Assembly: GCF_028858725.1 (NCBI RefSeq)
Contig: NC_084769.1
Coordinates: 3,938,001 to 4,002,000, forward strand
DNA: 64,000 nt
Direction of reading: 5' to 3'
Source of the DNA: Colius striatus
Taxonomy: Eukaryota; Chordata; Aves; Coliiformes; Coliidae
Part shown: positions 58,540-64,000 of the stretch, piece after piece
Layout of the letters: every line of letters begins with the position of its first letter
Numbering within the stretch: position 1 is the stretch's first letter
Made by a program: the position numbers and the translations under genes
The notes under the pieces: generated by a model
What the model was told of the DNA's origin: nothing
Seen by the model: the letters and a program-made list of their open reading frames with translations, nothing else
Databases searched by the model: none

Positions 58540-58860
58540 TAAATTGAACACATTAAAAATTAATTTTGCATGACCATTTCGCATTGCAGTGCCAATGCAC
58601 AGTTAAGATAAGGCCTTAACTCTTCTTTGTTTAAAGCAACATGGAAACATCTCTCTCTCTATTATCTGTCCATGATTATAATTTGCATTAATCAGAAAAT
58701 AGGACCCCCATCCTCTCATAATGACTGCCCCAGCTGGAAGCCAATGAAACCCTACCTGTGTCACTAAGGAAACTTGCTATAAACTTTTAGGAGACTCATT
58801 AAAGAAAGGTGTGACCTTACCATTGGATGTGGCTATGCAAAGCAGAGCAAGCATTATTTT
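58540..58860. promoter_or_regulatory. Candidate conserved non-coding element
   Basis: Repeat-free sequence rich in developmental-factor-like words: AAAATTAATTTTGCATGACC near 58,555, TTCGCATTGCAGTGCCAATG near 58,578, GATTATAATTTGCATTAATC near 58,674 and GGCTATGCAAAGCAGAGC (octamer-like ATGCAAA) near 58,831. Only short frames are present. The density of TAAT and octamer-like cores suggests an enhancer. This is inference. Confidence 0.35.
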
Positions 58861-59214
58861 TGTCATGTGCTAGTCAGGGAGAAGAATTTGGTTTGTTGGG
58901 AAAATAGATGTTCTCCTTTGTGAGACTTTACTAGTAGAAATCGTGTAGGTTCTTCAGTGATGTCGATTGTCAGCTTTGAAGATGCAGCTGATGTAAATGC
59001 TGGCATCAAAGACTCTAAACCAAGCAGCAGTTTGTATTACAGTATTACTCCTCAGTCAGAAGTTCATATAGAAAAGACCTTTAAAGATTTTTTTCCTCTT
59101 CTTTTGCAGCTTTTTGATTGGAGTTGTGGCCAGAGCTTTACACCAAGGAATTCCCCCAGCAGGTGTTGGTCACAATCGGATGTTGACAAATGCCTTTTGC
59201 TGCACAGGAGCAAC

Positions 59215-59523
59215 TCTGATGGACACAAGTCTTATGAAGAGTGGCTGAAGGAACTGAGGTAATTTAATCTGGAGAAGGAAGGCTGTGGGTTGATATAATC
59301 ACTCTCTAAAACTACTTGATGGAGGAGGCGGGGGGGGGGGGGGGGAGGGGGGGGTGTAGTGAAGGGGAGTCAACGGGATAAGAAGAAACATCCTCAAGTT
59401 GCAGCAGGGGAGGTTTAGATTGAAGCTGAGGAAGAACTTTTTCCCTGAGAGGATATGAGGTGAGTGGTTGAACCTGATGATCTTAAAGGTCTTCTCCAAT
59501 CAAAACAACTGTATGATTCTGTA
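59215..59523 (+). mobile_element. CR1 LINE 3' part, deleted and G-expanded
   Basis: An old CR1 copy in sense orientation. AAGTCTTATGAAGAGTGGCT, TTTAATCTGGAGAAGGAAGG and AAACTACTTGATGGAGG correspond to the reverse-transcriptase tail. CAAGTTGCAGCAGGGGAGG and GAGGAAGAACTTTTTCC follow, and it ends with TTGAACCTGATGATCTTAAA and TGTATGATTCTG. Against the usual CR1 layout, roughly 150 bp is missing at about 59,455, between the AAGAACTTTTTCCCTGAGAGG block and the terminal GATGATCTT block. A G16-A-G8 tract has grown where the element normally has a GGAGGTTGTAGTGAGGTGGG-like phrase. The subfamily differs from the 15.6/34.4-kb copies. The frame is broken. Confidence 0.85.
59330..59354 (+). repeat. G16-A-G8 tract inside CR1
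   Basis: A run of 16 G, one A and 8 G lies within the CR1 copy. It can easily supply four G-triplets for an intramolecular quadruplex on the plus strand. Confidence 0.95.
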
Positions 59524-61924
59524 AAACTACACCAGTGGCATGTCTTTGCTGGCAGGAGCACGTGGAGCTCTGTTCTCTGCACCTCTGTTAACTGGGTCTT
59601 ACAAAAAGAGCAGTGTCCAAGTCTCTCTGACAACACAGCCTCACCCTTAACAACAAAGTTTTCCATAGCTGGACTTGTGCATAAGATGCTCAATAAAATT
59701 TTCTTCTCTTAATATCCAAAGTGCATGACGATTTATCTCTTTATTGTGTTATTTACCTGTAGGATTTAAATCAGGTTTCCAAACACATTCTGAAAGCTTG
59801 TTTGTGTCTTATAAACACTTTAATAAAGACATCCTCTTATGACAAGAATTAGGAAACTGTAGAGTTCATCATTTACATTAAAGATGTTGCAAAATCAAAA
59901 TCATCTGCAGTGTGGCATTCAACACTACTGCAACTCTTTGGTCACTAGAGTCCTGTTAGACATTTCTGTGTAACTTAAATGATAGTGCTTAGTTCAAAAC
60001 AAGAAATGCCATCTTGATTCCAAAAAATGTCTTGGAAAACACTGTGAATTCTGAAATGTCTAAATTTCTTATCACTGGACTTTTCTGAAAGAAAAACACC
60101 TCCTGACTCCATAGTCACATGGAACAGCACAGCACTGAAACAGGAAAAGCTGGAGAGAATGTCAGCTAGAGAAAAAAAAGCCCAAAAGCCTTCTTCTACA
60201 TGTGGAGCTAAATGCTACAGCATTTAACAAGGGTTTTAATTGAGGAAGCCTTGAAACAAGATTACATGCACATGTAAAAGAGGCAGCAAAGCTGTGCTGG
60301 GTCTCTTGTACTTCTTCCCATTGGACAAAGAGTGGGAAAAATATCTGAACCAATAGCAATGTCTTTGAGTAGTTTTTTTCTGTCATTTTCAAGTTTGAGT
60401 ACCTTCCCCTGCTTCTGGCTGGCTGATGCTTTTGCTATATTTGGAAAACATCCAGAAATTTCTAAAGATCCTTCTGGAAGCTCATGGACCTGTGCAGAAG
60501 ATCCTGCTGACTATACCTTCAGGAGCACACACAAGAAAATGAACAGGGGCACGTCTTCCTGCACCTCCAAATGACATCTTTAATCTCTGTATGTGGTTTC
60601 TGCCTGTGGCTTTCTGAGGATGCCTCAGCATCTCCAGCTGCAGACCATAAAAGAAAACTTGCAAGGTAGACTGATGAGGCTGATAAGTCACCCTCACCAC
60701 ACATGTGGCAGGCTGTTTAACACCTATTTTCTCATTGAACCCTTACATTTCAGTGTAAGAACTACTTAAGGAAGAAAATGATTGCTTTTGTGCCTAAGGT
60801 AGTGCAGAGCAGGAACAACTACATACTTCAGTAAGGACAAGGTTTGGGGAGATTATAGCCCAAAGTGAGGGTTAAAAAAAAGTGAACAGGGAAGACAGAA
60901 GTGAGCAGGAGTGGAAAGGAAAGTCTTTGTGGCCATGATCAGCATGGAGGGTGCTCAGTGCCCACATCCCTTATCCACACACTGACCTGCCAGGCTCTGC
61001 AATGGACAAGTGGGAGTCAGTGCACTCTCAGGGAAATGGAGAAGATTTATTTTGCCCTATAGGAAGAAAAAAAAACACCACAACACAACAGGTCAAATAT
61101 TGAAAACATTTCTCAAGAGAGTGTAATTTTCCTATTTTCCAGCATTAAGTTTGACAGTGAGGCTTTGTCTTCACATGCAAACAATTTTTAGCCTCTGCTA
61201 TGCTTTCTGCATCACTATTAACATTTTCCTGCTTGGAAACTAGAGTGTGTTTAATGATTTTTAACCTGCCCAAAGGCTTAACTTTCCTCACTCTACCTAC
61301 TGCTGATCCCTTCATCGCAGTGAACATACCAGTCTTCTCATAAGGTTGACTTCAGTTTTGATGTGTCTGCATCTGCAGGCCAGCAGACACACTTGCATAC
61401 ATCAGAGAGTTCAGTTTGCAAACTGTTGTGTTGTTCTTTACGGGATAGATTCTTTCTTCCTTTCTTCCACAAAGCTCTAAGAGAATAAAAAGAAATTACC
61501 TTTCATTGCCAGTCAATTTGTGGGATGTAATGGCACAATTTAGAAAGGAATATTGCAGACAGTAAGACCAGTTGGATTAGAAGTCTTGAATCAGTCTGTA
61601 GGGCTATATATTTCCATAGTATTGTGTTTTGTTGTGTAAGGAATTTAATAAGAGATGTAAATCTGCAAACAGCAATGGTATCACCATAAAATATAAAAGA
61701 TTCATGTATTATAAATAGCTATGATAAATAAATTATTTATATGAATGTATATCTAGATACTTGTGTGTGTATATACATGAGCTCATGCTCATTTCTCTTT
61801 TGGAAATAATTAGTGGCAAAATCTTCTGTGCTGCATTGCCCTATGACCTGTTCAAGAGCCTTAATGACATTTCACGTAAAGAGATGAAGGTACAGCTTGC
61901 ACTGTGCTGAACTGGAACAGCTCA
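59524..61924. other. Non-coding unique sequence
   Basis: About 2.4 kb with no gene seen. AT-rich sequence at 61,680-61,780 contains small palindromes (TATCTAGATA and CATGAGCTCATG). Overlapping short frames near 60,162-60,704 on both strands are not supported. Confidence 0.6.
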
Positions 61925-62290
61925 GAATCACAGAATAGTATGGTTTGGTGTCTCTGTGCTGGACTCTCTCCAGCAGTTCCCTGTCCCTTTTGAGCTGGGG
62001 AAGCCAGAACTGGATACAGGACTCCAGCTGAAGCCTCAGCAGGGCAGAGTAGAGGGGAAGGAGAACCTACCTCAATCTGCTGAGAACGCTTTTCTTGATG
62101 CACCTCAGGATGTCATCGGCCTTCTTGACCATGAGGACACATTGCTGGCTCATGGTTAGTTTATGATCGACCAGTACTCCCAGGTCTCTCTCTGCAGAGC
62201 TGCTTTCCAGTAGGTCAATCCCCAGCCCATACTGATGCAGGGAGTTGTTCCTCCCAAGGTGCAGGACTTTCCCATGTTGAACCTTAGGAG
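61925..62290 (-). mobile_element. CR1 LINE fragment with internal deletion
   Basis: A minus-strand CR1 copy. Starting from the high-coordinate end it covers the reverse-transcriptase region (KVLHLGRNN, LGVLVDHKL and MSQQCVL motifs), continues to the segment equivalent to LERVQ, and then jumps directly to the extreme 3' tail (plus-strand AATCACAGAATAGTATGG at 61,926-61,943). The several hundred bases normally lying between LERVQ and the tail are missing at about 61,945. It has a premature stop after about 70 codons of recognisable frame. Its 5' boundary near 62,290 is approximate. Confidence 0.88.
62067..62285 (-). pseudogene. CR1 reverse transcriptase fragment
   Basis: This is a remnant of CR1 ORF2, from the end of the reverse-transcriptase domain. 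Residues of the minus-strand frame include GKVLHLGRNNSLHQYGLG, LESSSAERDLGVLVDHKL, TMSQQCVLMVKKADDILRC and IKKSVLSRLR, then a premature stop at 62,067. The sense continues in another register into a LERVQ-like end near 61,950, so at least one frameshift or stop separates the parts. The catalytic (F/Y)ADD block lies upstream in the family and is absent here. Confidence 0.82.
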
Positions 62291-64000
62291 GTAAGGTAAG
62301 GAACATCACCAGCCACATACTGAATGAAACAATCTCAGTCTAAAGAGGCTCAGGGTCTTTCTGGAAGTATCAAGACACCCCCACAAGCACTGAGCTAGCA
62401 GCATGCAATGAGCATGACTTGCTTGGCCTCTACATCACCATTCAAAATGTTTCTACAGGTAAAGTCAAATCACATCAATCATCTGCCTGTGCTGCTGCAG
62501 CTTTCAGCAGCCACAGTGACAAACCTTCCTGTGATGGCTTCTTTTATCAGCCCTGAGTGACAACACACCTCCAGGTGTGCCAGCTTCATCAAGAGCACAT
62601 ATGCTGCTCGTTAGAATTAAGCAAGTCACATGTAGGCACTTATGGGTATAGATTTCTCCTGGGTAACCTGTGTCATCTAAAGATAGCTGGCTACACAACC
62701 TCCTATTTTTAAGCCGAGTGGGACACCTCTAAATTAAGGCCTGAGTAAAACAAAATTGCAGGAGAGCTCCAGAACACTAGTGAAAAATCCTGTGTGACTT
62801 CAGTATATGTTATTAACTTTTTCCACTCTTTCTGCAGAAGTTGTTTCTGTCAATATTTTACTTTAACGGTGCTGAACGGGAGGAAGGAGCAGGGTCCAAG
62901 CAGATGGCTGTCAGCAAACTGATGACGGCAGTTGAGAATTAGTGTCCAAATACAGTATTTAAAACTTGCTACAGTACATAGTTTCCTGCATATGTATGCC
63001 AAAATAAATCTGGTTTGGAGAACCTTTCAGGATCTTTGTTTTATTTTTATTTGGAGCTTATTCTATTAACTAAACAGGCAGTGTACCTTAGCTCAGCAGT
63101 AGGGTGGTACTTACTTAACAGTAAGTACCAAACTAGATGAACCAGAAAGACCTTTACAACCTTTACTCGCTGCAGCTATTGACTTCCTGAGCCTTGCTAA
63201 GTAAGAGGATGGATGATAACTTAGAAATAACCTTAAGTTGTATCCATTTTTCCCCTACTTGGTCCCTATTCACACACACTGCAAAAAACCCACCTTCTCA
63301 TGGAAGCTGGAGCTTTTTTCTTTTCCTCGCTGCATAGTTTTCCCAAAAAGAGTTGGTAAGGGATTGGCACCATCACACAGGGAACAGCTGATGTCACACT
63401 TCCAGGGTATCAAGCAGAAAAAAGTTCAGGTACCTGAACTAGATACATTTTTATCAGATGACAATGACAGCAGGTAGAGGCTATTTCATTACTCATCTTT
63501 TGGTCTAAGTGTGACTAATATGTTGGTTTAGATACCTGGCTGCAGTGGGGTCAAGGCAGGGTCAGGCTGTCTCTTCTGCAGTGAATTAGAGGCTTACATT
63601 CATTATCTTCCAATACCTCATTAAAACAGCTTTAATGTGGTGAACATTTGATGGTAGACAAAAGCTTTAATCTTGTGAATATCAAACACACCTGTGTTAT
63701 ATTTCCTCTTGCGAGCAGTTAGCAGAAACAGGTTAACAAGCTATTTTAACTCCTTAATCTGCTGAATTTGTGTGGAGACCAGACTTTCACCAGTCACCTG
63801 AGTTTGAACTCGAAAAAAAACCCTACACACACCTCTAATTTATCAAGCTCTTTTTTCAAACTCTGACTGCTCTAGACACTTTTAATCATCTGTTTAATTT
63901 TGCACCTTTTTTTTAATCCTGATATATTATATGCAGGTTATACTTAAGGCCCAGATTTGCCCTATTTTTCTTCCTCATGTGACCTAGATTCAAATTTACA
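62291..64000. other. Non-coding unique sequence
   Basis: About 1.7 kb to the window end with no gene seen. It holds a small hairpin (listed separately), a few A and T runs and open frames of 64-79 codons that match nothing. The phrase AAACTAGATGAACCAGAAAG (63,130-63,149) is faintly CR1-tail-like but too short to call. Confidence 0.6.
63105..63130. repeat. Perfect 10-bp stem hairpin
   Basis: TGGTACTTAC (63,105-63,114) is followed by a 6-base loop (TTAACA) and its exact inverse complement GTAAGTACCA (63,121-63,130). There is no T run after it and no gene next to it. Confidence 0.8.

Noticed and set aside
58957..59262. 101-codon frame running into the CR1 copy at 59.2 kb
   Set aside because: Its end (EEWLKELR) is CR1-derived and the rest is unique sequence with no family match.
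63130..63160. Possible very old CR1 tail (AAACTAGATGAACCAGAAAG)
   Set aside because: Too short and too diverged from the CR1 tail to support.
1..64000. CRISPR arrays, operons, terminators, prokaryotic features and structural RNA genes
   Set aside because: The window is vertebrate nuclear DNA. No regularly spaced direct repeats, tRNA cloverleaf, rRNA or snRNA sequence was found.

Overview
The window reads as about 64 kb of AT-rich, non-coding nuclear DNA from a bird. The main evidence is a set of CR1 retrotransposon 3' ends, recognisable by their conserved terminal segment and ATTCTATG-type tails, plus one long terminal repeat of a type common in bird genomes. Interspersed repeats cover only a few percent of the window, which also fits a bird chromosome. 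I cannot name the species or the locus.

I found no protein-coding gene, no convincing exon and no structural RNA gene. The longest open frames (up to 165 codons) show no recognisable family, and most lie in AT-rich sequence or overlap open frames on other strands. The window is best read as a gene desert or the inside of a very large intron.

Layout. 1-15,570: unique sequence with a small MITE-like palindrome (1,383-1,453), a minus-strand CR1 tail (1,992-2,130), TG/TA and CA microsatellites, and two CpG-enriched patches (about 5,846-5,959 and 12,451-12,640). 15,571-34,557: two plus-strand CR1 copies of one subfamily bracket unique DNA that holds motif-dense, possibly conserved stretches (about 23.9-24.3 kb and 29.7-30.2 kb), a frame of 161 codons broken by one stop and ending in a CpG-rich patch (30,793-31,278), and an old tRNA-derived SINE head (32,030-32,115). 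34,558-50,764: unique DNA with more candidate regulatory stretches and the first member of a dispersed repeat pair (46,981-47,070). 50,765-51,689: a solo endogenous-retrovirus LTR. 51,690-64,000: a degenerate three-unit tandem repeat (52,826-53,049), the second member of the dispersed pair (55,322-55,417), a purine-rich tract, a possibly conserved stretch near 58.5-58.9 kb, and two rearranged CR1 copies (59.2 kb with a long G tract inside; 61.9 kb, minus strand, with an internal deletion).

No genes are seen that work together. If the window has a function, it is most likely carried by distal enhancers of a gene outside it. That is inference and rests on base composition and motif density, not on alignment.
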